A stretch of DNA of 64,000 nucleotides, taken from Adiantum capillus-veneris. Lineage: Eukaryota; Streptophyta; Polypodiopsida; Polypodiales; Pteridaceae. The position numbers and the translations under genes were made by a program. Under the pieces are notes generated by a model. That model saw only the letters and a list, made by a program, of their open reading frames with translations, was not told the origin of the DNA and searched no databases. Within the stretch, counting starts at the first letter, position 1. Every line of letters begins with the position of its first letter. Of this stretch, positions 47,040-58,729 are shown one piece after another. Where the stretch lies: the NCBI GenBank assembly GCA_014529385.2, contig CM043964.1:532997-596996 (forward strand), read 5' to 3'.

Positions 47040-47106
47040 GGTTGCATACGATGGTTGGGGTTGCCGAGGGGAGCCAATTCGTGAAACAGGGTTGGATTGC
47101 AGATGT

Positions 47107-47293
47107 TGTTGAGCTTATATGTGAAGCTACTCAATATATAGAGAAGCCATATATTGAGAGAGAAAGAGAGAGCACAGAAATAGAACCCCAAACTGTGTAG
47201 AATACACACATGAGATGATGTATATATAGAGGGGACCTGGGTTCCATATATAGAGAAGCCATATATTGAGTAGCTTCACATATAATCTCAACA
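47107..47293 (-). repeat. 3' LTR of the second F copy, with long inverted ends
   Basis: On the minus strand it begins TGTTGAGATTATATGTGAAG and its first part matches the LTR at 33154. Its other end is, for about 33 bases, the reverse complement of that beginning (plus strand TGTTGAGCTTATATGTGAAG). The expected CTCTCAACA end is missing. The polypurine tract complement (CCCCCGCTCAAAT) is at 47294. Confidence 0.8.
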
Positions 47294-48164
47294 CCCCCGC
47301 TCAAATAAGGGTCCCTAATTGTGGATGAAAAAACCCTCGGGGGATCAAGGGAAAAACCCACAGCTCTATATACACCCACCGTTATATTATAAAAATCATT
47401 GAATATACAAATGTTCACGAGGAGCTACATCACTCCTTTTACAATGAATGTTTTATGAGGAGTTACATTACTCCTAGCCTATCAAATACAATAATGAATA
47501 CAAAGGTTCAATAAAGAGGTGTTTTTATGAGGAGTTACATTACTCCTATCCTATCAAATACAATAATGAATACAAAGGTTCAAGAAAGAGGTGTAAAGTC
47601 TATCGATTAGCTTGTAATCAAAAGTGTCTCCGTGAATCAATTCTTTGATCAATCCTACATAGATCATACACTCAAACAAACATAGTCATGAAATTATTAG
47701 CATCGTTAGTGAAATAATTACGTTCACAATGTCATAAGAGATGGTTCGCAACGCCACTCTTTTGACAACATATATACGCACGACAACATATGGTACATAA
47801 ATATGAACGTAAAAGTACAAGATGTGTGATTATGTGATGCAAATGATATGTGTATATACTACATAAAACAACATTTATCAACATAGTGATGAATGAATAT
47901 CATCAAAGTATTAACAAAACATCATCATTGTATCAATAAAAATGAATAAATCATCATGGTATCAATGAAAAGCATCATGATATCACCGAGAATAATCATT
48001 GTATCAACAAAACAACATCATGGCATCACCGAGAATAACCATGGTATCAACGAAACAACATCATGGTATCACCGAGAATAACCATGGTATCAACGAAACA
48101 ACATCATGGTATCACCGAGAATAACCATGGTATCAACCAAAAATCATCATGGAATCAATGAAAT

Positions 48165-48391
48165 TGTTACCATATACATGTCGTAGTGATGTGTGTGAAC
48201 ACACTAGGACCATCGGGACATTTTTTCCCTCTTTAGGAGGTTTTTTCCCCTGTGCATTGTATATACACCCATCACTCTAGGGCTATCTATCTTTCCATTG
48301 CACACTAAGTAATACACTCTCTATCGTGTTCCTTGATCTTCCTTCGTCTTCTCCAAGCTGTGTGTGTTTCTCTGCAACCCTAATTCCAACA
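48165..48391 (+). repeat. 5' LTR of Copia G
   Basis: 227 bp with matching TG...CA ends; contains TGTATATACACCC as an AT-rich promoter candidate, absent from the shorter 3' LTR. Confidence 0.92.
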
Positions 48392-48393
48392 AT

Positions 48394-48408
48394 TGGTATC
48401 AGAACAGG
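48394..48408 (+). promoter_or_regulatory. Primer-binding site of Copia G
   Basis: TGGTATCAGAACAGG lies two bases after the LTR. It matches the initiator-Met tRNA complement except for an A in place of G in AGAGC. Confidence 0.88.
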
Positions 48409-48753
48409 TTGCGTCCTCCCGGGCTTAGTCGCCAGCTGCTCCAATACACGCCTGCTCACTTTCTCCGATTTCAATGAGCTTTGGCGAGCGTTCGCAGGTT
48501 GAATTTTTTTTTGGGAGAAGATCAAAGAGCTCGGTCTGCTCAGAATTTTGATTTGGGCTCATCTCGGCCTCCATTTCCACTACACGCAGTATTGCACAGG
48601 CTATTTTGTCATTTTGTGCAGAATTTCTGTTAGTGCCGTTTTCTGCATAACAGGTGCCTTATAGTCTTCTACGGTTTGTGCTATATGCACAGGTTGTTCC
48701 CGCTCTGTTTCTCCTATTTTCAGACAGTTTTCACATCAGGTGCAGCATTTACC

Positions 48754-51700
48754 ATGGCTGACAACAACAACACAGATGTGTTCAAGATGTTTGCTGCTGA
48801 GGACAGGTTGGATGGGGAAGACTACCCTATGTGGGCTTATATGATGCAACATGTTCTTGTGTCAAAGGGTGTGTGGAACATTGTGCAGGGCATTGATGTA
48901 CGTCTTGGTTATGAGGATGTAGACGATGTTGAGGATGTTGAGGTCTTGCTGCAAGGATTGCACCTGTTAGAGTTGTTTCGCCTACGGCAGAACAAGCTCG
49001 TTGGGATGTTAAGGATGCGCAGGCTCATGCATTGATTGCGCTGTCTGTGAAGTGCACCATTGTTCCTCACGTCCGTCAGCAAAATCTGCAAAACATGCTT
49101 GGGATATTCTAGCAGGTCTTTATGCAAGCCGGAATGAGGCTAAAATTGCTTTGCTGCGTAAAGAGCTGGAGTCGAAGATTATGCATGAGGAAGATGATAT
49201 GGACACTTTCCTTGCTAGTGTCAAGGATATCAATGAGCAGCTTATTTCTGCAGGTGAAGTCATTTCAGACAGTTCCCTTGTGTAGACTATTCTTGATGCC
49301 TTACCAGATTCCTACCAGACTTTTGCTAGTACTTGGAGACTTATGACCCAAGGAAATCCTGAAGTTGTCAAGTTTGATGCATTATGCACATTGCTGTTGC
49401 AAGAGTCACTTTCCAGAAAAAACAGGACTAGGTAGCGTGTAGTTGAACAGGCTTTTATTGCTTCTCAAAGAAAGGGTGGTAACAGTAATGCAACCACTTC
49501 TTATGGTTCTGCTGCGAGTGGCAAAATTTTTGTTCCTAATGCTTCTGCTGGCAGCACTTTGTCTGGAAATTCTGGTGATAAGGGCAAAAAGAAGATGCGT
49601 TGCCATTATTGTAAAGCCAATGATCACTTGATCAAGTCGTGTCCTAAGTTGAAGGCCAAAGAGCCTAAGAAGAAAGAGGGTGGTTCCACTGCAAATGCTG
49701 GTTCCACTACAAATGCAGCTATTGTTGAGTCTTCTGTGAAAGGAGACTGTAATGCTGATGTTGATGCAGAATGGGCTTTTAGCGCAGAGTGCACTTACAA
49801 TCCTGTTGTCCATGATGCATGCTTGTCAATTGCTGCAGATTCACATGTGTGGTATTTTGACAGTGGTGCTACAAAGCACATTACCCCACATCGTGAATTG
49901 TTTACCTCTCTTGATTCAGTCCCTCATGGGAATTCAGCCAGTTGTGCCAACAACGCCTCTTATCCAGTTCAAGGAGCTGGAAAGATTGTGCTCACTGCTA
50001 CTAATGGTAGTTCCTTCACACTTGTTGATGAACTTTATGTACCTGGGATCAAGAAGAATCTCTTGTCTGTATCCGCGCTTGCTAGACTTGGACTTGTAGT
50101 CAAATTTGTGGATGACAGATGTACAGTTCATGATCTCAGTTTTGGTGAGATGAAATTGTTACATCTGGGCTTTTGTGCCGTGGGCTGTATAAGCTCACTT
50201 TGTATGAGAAGTGTGGACAAAATTTTGCAAATGCTATTGCAGATTCAAGGGCTATTTCAGATGCAAAACTTTGGCATGCATGTTTTGGTCATCTGAATTT
50301 TTCCAGTTTGCTGCGTTTGCAGAAATCTGATATGGTTGCTTCTTTGCCGCCTCTTGAAGCACCTATCAAACATGTTTTTGAAGGCTTTATTTTGGGTGAG
50401 ATGCAGCGTTCTAAAGTTCAGTTTGGGCCACATGCAGGTTGCAGCTTGTGCATAGTGATGTTTGTGGGCCCATGCAAACTCCGTCCTTGGGCAATTACCT
50501 GTACTTCGTGACTTTCATTGATGATTACTCCAAGCATGCATGGGTATTTCCTCTTAAAGCGAAGTCGGAAGTTTTTATGTGCTTCAAATTTTTTTTGGCT
50601 ATGGCTGAAAATGTCTCGAAATGTACTATGGGCACCCTCCGTTCCGATCGAGGGGGGGAATATATGTCTCATGAATTTAATGCATTTCTGGCTAGTCGTG
50701 GGATAAAACACCAATGTACAATGCCTTATACACCTCAGCAAAATGGTGTTGCTAAGAGGAAAAACAGGTCACTGACGGAAATGGCACAATGTATGGTCAA
50801 AAGTAAAGCTTTGCCACATTCTTTTTGGCTTGAGGCCATCATGTGTGCCACTTATGTACTTAACAAGTGTCCTATGAAAGATTTGCAGTCTATTACTCCA
50901 TATGAAGCATGGCATGATAGAAAGCCTTCTATTGAGCACATACGTGTTTTTGGCTATTTGGCATATGCTTTGGTGCCACAAGTGCAGCGCAAAAAATTGG
51001 ATGATAAGGCTGTCAAATGTATTTTTGTTGGTTATAGTGCTGAAAGCAAAGGATACATGTTGTATCATCCGCAAAAAAAATGTATTCTGGTTTCACGGGA
51101 TGTAGTGTTTGTGGAAGATTCTGTTCATCCCTTGCTGTCATGTACTAGAGACAATAATGTAAGCTCACAGGACATTTATGACACTTTGTTGCCTCTTTTC
51201 AGTGGTGGAAATACGAATGTAAGTTCCAATGAGGCAAATGTACAGCCTATGGGGGTTTCTAAAAATGTTTTAGATCAGCCTATTACTGATGCAGATGTAC
51301 ATGATGTACTTGATGAAGAAAGGGCTGAAAATGAGCAGGCTAGAGGTATGCCAAAATGGATGGTGCACACTTTGCATGACAGTAAATTGGATGCACCTTT
51401 GTCTAGTCATACTTGTTTAGGATCTCGCCATGCATCTTATCCATCAGATTGTTATGCTTTGGCTGTGTCTAGCTTACATGATGTTGAGGAGCCTCTGTCT
51501 TTCGATGAAGCACAGAATTCAAAAAATTGGATGGCTGCCATGCAATCAGAATATGATGCACTTATAGAGAATGACACATGGACTTTATGTGATTTGTCTC
51601 CTGGAAAAAAGGCCATTGGTACGAAGTGGGTTTACAAGTTGAAACGCAAACTGGATGGTGAGATCAATCGTCATAAGGCTCGACTTGTTGCAAAGGGTTA

Positions 51701-53027
51701 TGCACAGCAAAAAGACATAGATTATGAAGAGACTTTTGCTCCCACTTGTCATATGACTACTATGCGTTTTCTATGTGCATTGGCAGCTCATTTTGGTTGG
51801 GATGTACATCAATGAGACATTGTTACTGCTTTCTTGAATGGTGAAATATTTGAGGAAGTTTATGTAACACAGCCTCGCGGTTTTGTCATAAAAGGACAGG
51901 AGGACAAAGTGTGCAAATGTAACAAGGCTTTGTATGGGTTGAAGCAATCTCCTCGTGCTTGGTATGAGAAAGCTGATACTCATTTGGTCAAACAAGGCTT
52001 TCGTAACAGTCCAACAGAAAGCGCATTGTATGTAAAGCATGAGGGTGATGTACTGCTCATTGTGGTTCTTTATGTTGATGATTTGTTGATCAATGGACCA
52101 AATGACAGACATATTGCTGAATTTAAGGCTGATTTGAATGCTACTTTCAAGATGAAAGATTTGCGGCTGTTGCATCATTATTTGGGTATACAATTTAAGC
52201 ATTGTGATGGTGGGATTGCCTTGTGTCAGAAAAGTTACATAGAGACATTGCTATGTAAGTTTGGACTTGAGGATTGCAAACCTATTGCCACTCCCATGGA
52301 AACAGGTTTGAAGTTGAGTCTACATGATGGTGGCGATCCTGCTGATGTCACTCTTTACCAAACTGCTATTGGCTGCCTCATTTATGTATGCAACATGAGG
52401 CCAGATATTCAGTTTGCAGTCTCACAGGTCATCAGATTTATGCATAGCCTAGGGTCTAAGCATTGGCAGGTTGTCAAGAGGATTTTCCACTACCTTAGTG
52501 GCACTTTACATCTTGGCTTGTTTTATCCCAAGGGGGGATTATTGCCGCCAAACTTACATTCTTTTTCGGACTCTGATTAGGCTGGTTGTTTTGACACGCG
52601 AGTGTCCACAAGTGGTTTTTGTTTCATGCTTGGCAGTTCATGTATATCATGGTTGAGCAAGAAGCAACCTACTATGGCCACTTCGAGTTGTGAGGTTGAG
52701 TACAGGGCAGTCTTAAGAGGTACGGTTGAGTGTGTATGGCTTAGACGCCTTATGGCTGATTTGGGTGTTGGACAGGACACTACCAAAACTATCTACACTG
52801 ACAGTCAGAGCGCATTGGCAGTTGAGAGGAACCCAGTTTTTCATGCTCGCACAAAGCACATTGAGGTTCATTACCACTATGTCGGGGAGAGACTCTCAGC
52901 AGGAGAGATCAGCTTGGCATATGTGCCAACACAGGACAACCTTGCAGATCTTTTCACAAAGGCATTGTCTTGTGAGAAGTTTGAAGCTTTCCGCAAAGCT
53001 TTGGGCTTACTCCCCTTTGTGGACTGA
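48754..53027 (+). pseudogene. Copia G Gag-Pol polyprotein, decayed
   Basis: The ATG at 48754 (ACCATGGC) opens MADNNNTDVFKMF. Gag has frameshifts and two TAGs at Gln-like positions (49283, 49432). A knuckle (CHYCKANDHLIKSC near 49600) and protease (WYFDSGATKHI near 49855) follow. The integrase zinc region keeps HACFGHLN but its cysteines are now Phe (HVFEGFILGE). In the integrase core, HSDVCGP and LRSDRGGEY remain, but the third catalytic residue is changed (NGVAKRKNRS; other copies have NGVAERKNR). Reverse transcriptase keeps EETFAPT, a TGA at 51813, then VTAFLNGE and LYVDDLLI. RNase H has a TAG at 52578 where Trp is usual (DSD-stop-AGC), then SSCEVEYRA and TDSQSAL. It ends at the TGA at 53025. 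Confidence 0.92.
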
Positions 53028-53102
53028 TCCTGTCCTCAGGGAATGGCACTTCCCTTTACTCATGTGCCAACTCTTGTTCACCGCATCACTCCAGGGGGGA
53101 TT

Positions 53103-53309
53103 TGTTACCATATACATGTGGTGGTGATGTGTGTGAATACACTAGGACCGCCGGGGCATTTTTTCCCTCTTTAGGAGGTTTTTTCCCCCTCACTTGAGGG
53201 CTATCTATCTTTCCATTGCACACTAAGTAATACACTCTCTATCGTGTGCCTTGAGCTTCCTTCATCTTCTCCAAGCTGTGTGTGTTTCTCTGCAACCCTA
53301 ATTCCAACA
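53103..53309 (+). repeat. 3' LTR of Copia G
   Basis: 207 bp; preceded by the polypurine tract and followed by the GAAAT duplication. Confidence 0.93.
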
Positions 53310-53699
53310 GAAATATCATCATGGAATCACCGAGAATAACCCTGGTATCAACGAAATATCATCATGCTATCAACGAAAATCACCATGACCAAAGTACTAA
53401 CAAAACATCATCATGGTACCATCAAAATCACTATGGTATCAACGAGAAATTATCAATAAAACGACGTAAACTATATCTCTTAAAGAATAATTATACAAGA
53501 ATCAATGAACAAGTATATCATGTACCAACAGTAGCTCGATAGAATTTGGACGATCATCAACGGCTCGACTGAATCGGAATGATACGTAATTGGCTTCTGT
53601 AGCAAAGTTATGACAGTAACAAATATATGATTGATGAAGAAAAAATATAATTAAGAAGTTTTTAATTATGAGAAAAATCAAAAGTAAAAAATAAAATTT

Positions 53700-54342
53700 T
53701 GCTTTTCAAACATATTCACAGTCCGCGAACGATAACCCAAAATCGGTGCAGAATTTAGAGAAACTTTCTTCTGCAAAGTTATAGACCACATTGATTCCGA
53801 TGGCTCAAGCAAATAGTTTCTCATCGATTCCGATGCCTACAGCGGCTAGTTTCTGCAAAATCGTTTTCAATCAGGAGAAAAATAAAAAACAAAAAGCGAA
53901 GTTTCTTTTTAGGCATGTACGTAGTCCGCGAACGATAACTCAAAATCGGTGCAAAATTTGAAAAATCTTTCTTCTGCAAAGTTGAAGACCACATCGTTTC
54001 CGATTCCTCAGACGGGTAGTTGCTGCAAAATCGTTTTCAATTAGCAGAAAAATCAAAAACATAAACGAAACTTGCTTTTTGGACATATACGCAGTCTGCG
54101 AACGATTACTCAAAATCGGTGCAGAATTTGAAAAAACTTCCTTTTGTAAAATTGTAGACCACATCGATTCCGGTCCCTCACGTGCATAGTTTCTGCAAAA
54201 TCGTTTTCAATTAGCAGAAAAATAAAAAACAAAAAGCAAAAGTTGCTTTTCAGGCATGTACGCAGTCCGCGAACGATAACTCAAAATCGGTGCAGAATTT
54301 GAAAAAACTTCCTTCTGCTAAGTTGTAGACCACATCGATTCC
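53700..54342. repeat. About 170-bp tandem repeats (element F leader)
   Basis: A unit with GTCCGCGAACGATAACTC and AAAATCGGTGCAGAATTTG occurs at 53721, 53924, 54094 and 54265, so spacings are 203, 170 and 171. Related text (TTTGCACCGATTTC) occurs in the opposite orientation in the leader of F at 33.5 kb. Confidence 0.88.
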
Positions 54343-54780
54343 GATAAGCTATAGATCTTGCTTACAATTCATATGCATTGTGGGAAAGCTTTATGGCTTG
54401 CCATATTGCCAAACGGCTCGCCATGGTGTTGTCTATATGTTTGCGAGCGATTTTGAAGAGCTAAAATTACCTCGTGCCCCTAAAAACAACACAATGGTGA
54501 TCCATTTGGCAATACGGCAAGCCATAAAGCTTGCCCACAAGGCTCATGCATTGTGGGCAAGCTCTATAGCTTGCCATATTGCCAACGGCTTGCCATTGTG
54601 TTGTCTATATATCTGTGAGCGGTTTTCAGGTCATAAAATCGCTTTGCAACTCTAAAACAACAATTGTGAGCCGTTTGCCAACTTGCCAAGCCATAGAGCT
54701 GCGGCCCACATCGCATATGCATTGTGGGCAAGCTATATGGCTTGTCATTTTGCTAAACGCCTCACCATTGTGCTGTTTTT
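54343..54780. repeat. About 172-bp tandem repeats with inner inverted repeats
   Basis: GCATTGTGGG occurs at 54375, 54548 and 54719. Each unit includes GCTTGCCATATTGCCAA and, in the first, its inverted form TTGGCAATACGGCAAGC, so each could fold. No coding region. Confidence 0.85.
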
Positions 54781-55225
54781 ATGTTAGGTTAGGTTTAGGT
54801 TATATATTAGGTGAGATTATAGGTTAGGTTAGTGCTATCGATAGCATAATAGTCAAAAAAATATAAACGGACTTCGAATATGACTCATGTGCTTCTAAAA
54901 ATGCAAACGGACTTCGGTTAGGTTAGGTACATGTTATAAGTTAGGTTACATTAAGTATAGGTTATACACTAGGTTAGATTATAGGTTAGGCATAATGATT
55001 ATAGGTTAGGTTAGAGTTAGCATCAAATTAATAGTAGAAAAAATGCAATCAGATTTTGAAGATGACTCGTGTACTTCTAAAAATGAAAACGGATTTTGGT
55101 TAGGTTAGGTTATAGGTTAGGTTATAGGTTAGGTAGATGTTATGAGTTAGGTTACATTAAGTTAAGTTAGGTATAGGTTTTATGGTAGGTTAGATTATAG
55201 GTTAGTTAGAGCTAGCGTCCAATTA
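54781..55225. repeat. Irregular TTAGGT-type repeat array
   Basis: TTAGGTTAGGT and TATAGGTTAGG recur in irregular runs, interrupted by AT-rich spacers with TCGGACTTC-like words. It resembles TTAGG telomere repeats of insects more than plant TTTAGGG, and its irregularity argues against a real telomere. Confidence 0.85.
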
Positions 55226-55590
55226 ATAGTAGAAAAAACACAATCGGACTTCAAAAATGCACACAGACTTCAAGAACATTAATATATAGTCATTGACCAA
55301 TAAAGACAAGATTATTGCCCTGTGGTCCTAATATCCGTGCACCTCTAGATTGAGGTGTGCGGGGATCGGGCCTGGCTAGAGAATGTGAGGTTGTTAGAGC
55401 TAACAGAAAATAACTGAAAAAATACAATCGGACTTCAAAAGTGCACACACACTTCAAGAAATTTAATATATAGTCATTGACCAATAAAGACGAGATTATT
55501 ATCCTATGGTCCCAATCTCCGTGCACCTCTAGACCGAGGTGTGCTGGGATTGGACCTGGCTAGAGGATGTGAGGTTGTTTAAGCTTGTCA
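55226..55590. repeat. 184-bp tandem duplication
   Basis: Two copies carry TAGTCATTGACCAATAAAGAC and the small palindrome GTGCACCTCTAGA..GAGGTGTGC, about 184 bp apart. The following 55591-56060 has no supported gene, apart from an acidic stretch (EVEMEQMLDMFFDMDS) that may be the 5' part of the tnp2 gene. Confidence 0.85.
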
Positions 55591-56059
55591 TGTACTTAGT
55601 AGTGTGTAGTTATAACAATTAGAGTGTTTTAATTATTTGTTGCATCATTGGTAGAAAAAGTATAGAAGATACGATGTTGTGTCCTTGTACGCATTCCAAG
55701 CATCAGATCTTTTGAAAATGAAAAATTTACGACCAACACTTACGCAATCACGGTCTCTTTCCAATAGAGCTAGTATAAGACCTGCATTATCGATCTCATG
55801 GTCTAGAGATTGAAGGTCAAATTCCGCAAATAGATATTGCTCCAACTTCATCCCAGAGAAGATAATTTTCAAACGAACAGCCATCGAATGAGTCCTCCCA
55901 ACCAATACATGAAGCGGCATTTCAAGAAGTAGAGATGGAGCAGATGTTGGACATGTTCTTTGACATGGATTCCAACATAGTAGGCGACAACATTGAACGC
56001 AGTATTGTGGACCCCAACCTCAGCCATCCCGTTTATATCGACGGCATGATAACAAGGAT

Positions 56060-58240
56060 GAGGAGGGTGAGATGATGCAAGGTCTTGCACGCATGCCGCT
56101 CTACATTGGTGCAAAAGTATCAGCTCTCCGTATCTCATTGGCAATGCTTAATTTGCAATCTGTCTATGATTGGTCTGACGCCTCAGTCACAAAGCTTTTC
56201 GGGTAAACATATTTACCCTAAGCATGGTAAAGTGCAAATTACAGTTCGTATAAAATGATCAAAGGGCTTACTTGTTCATGTAACGTCAGGTTTTTGAATG
56301 AGCAAATCTTTCCATAAGGGAATCACATTCCCCCTACCCGTCGAGCCGCTAAAACGCTTCTTACTAATTTGGGCTTGGATTATCAGAAAATACATGCATG
56401 TCCTAATGATTGTATACTTTTTCGTAATGAGTATGCAAACCTGTAACAGTGTCCCAATTGTGGATCAAACAGGTACACAAAGGACACACAAGGAAAATTG
56501 ATCCCTGAAAAGGTCCTTCGACACTTTCCTATCATTCCAAGAATAAAGAGCATGTTCAGGTGCAAGTCCATAGCCGCTTTGATGACATGGCACTCAAATA
56601 CTAGATCGACAGATGATGTTATGTGGGTACCTGCTGACTCTCGTGCATCGAAGCACATAGAGGAAAGTTGGCCTACAGTTAAGAACGAGCCTCGATGTAT
56701 CCTCTTTGGTCTGGAAATGGATGGAGTAAACCCATTCGGATTATTCTAGTTAATTATAATCTTCCAGCATGGCTCACTATCAAGAAGGGCCATCTGTTAT
56801 TTTCATTGATCATCTCAGGAAAGTACAAAGCAAAGAACATGGACGTCTATCTGGCACCACTTATAGAAGAGCTCCAAATCTTGTGGAGAGGAATCGATGT
56901 GGTTGATATGTCCCAACCAATTGGACGACCGAATGTACATGTGTAAGGAATTTTACTAGGAGCATGGTAGATTTTTTCCTGAAGGACATGAGCTACGTGG
57001 ACCAAACATATGCAAACATGACATGCATCCACTAAAATCGAGCGATTGGAAAAACATGTGGATGGAGAGGAAAGATTGGATGCCACCTGGAATGAAAAGA
57101 CTATCTATTTTCCATGATCTCCTGTACTGGAGTGACCTGCTGATTAATCATTTTCTCGACCCAATGCACATCTTCAAGAATGTGGGAGAGATTATTTGGA
57201 AGACGATCACTGGAAAAAGGGAGACCAAGGTCCAAAGAGATGACCTGAAGGCTGTGGGTCAAATGCCAGAGATGTGGCCTCGACTTAAACCCAATGGAAA
57301 GTGGTCTATAGCAAAAGGTCCATGGGTTCTGAGTCGCGCAGAAGAGCAACAAGTGAAGAAGACTATATCTTCATTCAAGACTCCCACAGGGTGCATGCGA
57401 TGTTTGAAAATGGCTTTTACGAGAGAGGACAATTTCAGTGGTCTTAAGTCCCACGATTGGCACAAATTTTTACAGTTCATCTTACCAATTGCCATAAAGG
57501 GTTGTTTGACAGATGACATTAGAAGAACAATCTACAAAATCAATGAGTTGGTACGATGGACCAATTCAAAAGAGATAAGAGAAGACAACATCGATGCAAC
57601 ACGCTTAAATTCTATTGAAGCAGTGTACATGATGGAGAAGTACTTTCCAAAAAACATTCTTACCATCCAAATGCATGTACTTGTGCATGTGGTCAATGAA
57701 GTTGCAGTTGTTGGTGTGGTCCATAGCAGGTGGATGTTCTTCTTGGAGAGATTTATGAAGACTTTAAAGGGGTTTGTTTGTCAAAGAGATCGCCCCGAGG
57801 GTAGCATGGCCAAAGGATGGCTTGTACAAGAGTCTCTTGTCCTCATCATTGAATTTTTGGTCTCAATTGATCCAAAGATGCCCCGAATGTGGACTACTTA
57901 GGTCAACGTCAAGGTAACAGGGGACGAGCCGCAGGGACAAGGCATCGTTAGGAAGATGGACATCAGAATGCGAGAAAAGGTTATGAGATTTTGCATTTTC
58001 AAGTCACACATCATGCAAAAGTGTCTAGAGAGGTACGAAGGGGAAAAGCAACAAGGTTTGACAGATCACCTTAAATTCAAGCGCAACCGTACAACTAGAA
58101 ACCTGCCTTTTCTAGAACATCTTCAGAAATTGCTTCACTTTCTAACTGGGCGGTGGTTAGATGCGACACTCTCAGAGGCAAAGAGGAGTGGAGTGTTGAT
58201 TACTGAAGAGGAAGAGGAGATGTCAAGGGGTTGTGATTAG
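56060..58240 (+). pseudogene. CACTA (En/Spm) transposase tnp2, decayed
   Basis: The plus strand carries tnp2 blocks in order. MPLYIGAKVSALRISLAML and VYDWSDASVTKLF (56090-56200) are followed by a GT..AG gap. Then come NHIPPTRRAAKTLLTNLGL (frame-broken), HACPNDCILFRNEY and CPNCGSNRY (zinc site), KVLRHFPIIPRIKSMF, DGVNPFG, NLPAWLTIKKGHLLFSL, FFPEGHELRGPN and DPMHIFKNVGEII. The DUF4218 region follows: SHDWHKFLQFILPIAIKG, IQMHVLVHVVNEVAVVG and RWMFFLERFMKTLKGFVC. A TAG at 57899 (Gln-like) precedes HIMQKCLERYEGEK. Tnp2 is the catalytic transposase of CACTA elements. At least three frameshifts and missing pieces show it is dead. Terminal inverted repeats were not found with confidence. Confidence 0.88.
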
Positions 58241-58328
58241 CATGTACATTTCACAACTTTCTTTTCAAGCTCCACATGAAACTTAGTTTTCTTTAATAAC
58301 TTTTAGTCTGTTTCAATTTTGTGGCTGC

Positions 58329-58720
58329 AGTATCACAAATATGGAGCTTTGTGGTCGCATGGGAAGCACTTCAGAGTGCAACAGATCGACGAACAACCTA
58401 GCTCAGGAAGGGGGGAGTCCCATGAAGCTTCTAGCTCCTCATGTAATACATCCATAGAGGTAAAAGCTTCTACACAACCTCCATCTATAGTAGTGGACCT
58501 CCATGAAGCTACAAAATAATCCACACCTCCCAGTGTTCAAGAATCACCTAATGAACCACTTCAAGTTCGATCCTGGGAGAGTACCTTACCACCCTTGCAA
58601 CTTGACGAGGCACCTAGGGTAATAGAAAACTACTGGCAAAAATCCTCACCTATTACCAACTGGAATAATTGGTTTCAAAGGGTGACAAGCTCATTTCAAA
58701 CGGTATGATCTACCCAAGGA
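58329..58720 (+). pseudogene. Possible last exon after tnp2
   Basis: After an acceptor-like GTGGCTGCAG| the frame reads YHKYGALWSHGKHFRVQQIDEQ and a Ser/Pro-rich tail (SGRGESHEASSSSCN), passes a TAA near 58517 and runs to about 58708. Position and basic start would suit the C-terminus of the tnp2 product, but I do not recognise a domain. It ends at the purine run AAGGAAGGGGGGAG. Confidence 0.4.
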
Positions 58721-58729
58721 AGGGGGGAG

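Larger units (their letters stand above)
36963..47106 (-). mobile_element. LINE retrotransposon, split by Copia D
   Basis: The element reads on the minus strand. ORF1 begins at 47039; Copia D interrupts it between 45825 and 40335 (repeat GGAAG); ORF2 follows; and a run of 16 T at 36963-36978 is the complement of the poly(A) tail. ORF1 has a DUF4283-like region and a zinc knuckle, and ORF2 has a LINE reverse transcriptase and a C-terminal zf-RVT-like region, the layout of plant L1 elements. The apurinic endonuclease domain expected before the reverse transcriptase is missing. The 5' end is hidden by element F at 47107, and I could not find the LINE's own target duplication. Confidence 0.9.
48165..53309 (+). 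mobile_element. Copia LTR retrotransposon G, nested in F
   Basis: LTRs of 227 bp (48165-48391) and 207 bp (53103-53309) start TGTTACC and end TTCCAACA. GAAAT flanks both ends (48160-48164, 53310-53314). A primer-binding site and a polypurine tract (CCAGGGGGGAT) complete the structure. The two LTRs differ by about ten substitutions and an indel of about 20 bp, so G is older than C. The lineage differs from A/C/D and from B. Confidence 0.95.
47107..54342 (-). mobile_element. LTR element F, second copy, split by Copia G
   Basis: A minus-strand element: LTR 47107-47293, 3' untranslated-like sequence similar to that of the Copia A family (GGATGAAAAAACCCT), a 72-bp tandem repeat (47455 and 47527, TGAGGAGTTACATTACTCC), then the leader array (47895-48164 and 53310-53480), then 170-bp leader repeats to about 54342. 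No gag-pol frame is present, so this is a deleted, non-autonomous form. The 5' LTR is absent; satellite-like DNA starts at about 54343. Element G sits in the array with the repeat GAAAT at both ends. Confidence 0.75.

Noticed and set aside
47895-48164. A CRISPR-like array in the regularly spaced F leader repeats
   Set aside because: Units are only 20-25 bp with no unique spacers, no cas genes exist, and the same array follows the F LTR in another copy. It is a retroelement leader repeat.
54781-55225. An interstitial telomere
   Set aside because: The repeat is irregular, of TTAGGT type with AT-rich spacers, not the plant TTTAGGG series, and is embedded among other tandem repeats.
55587-55605. 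CACTA terminal repeat (GTACTTAGTAGTG) near 55.6 kb as the end of the tnp2 element
   Set aside because: It would be a right end facing the wrong way for the plus-strand tnp2 gene, and no matching left end was found.
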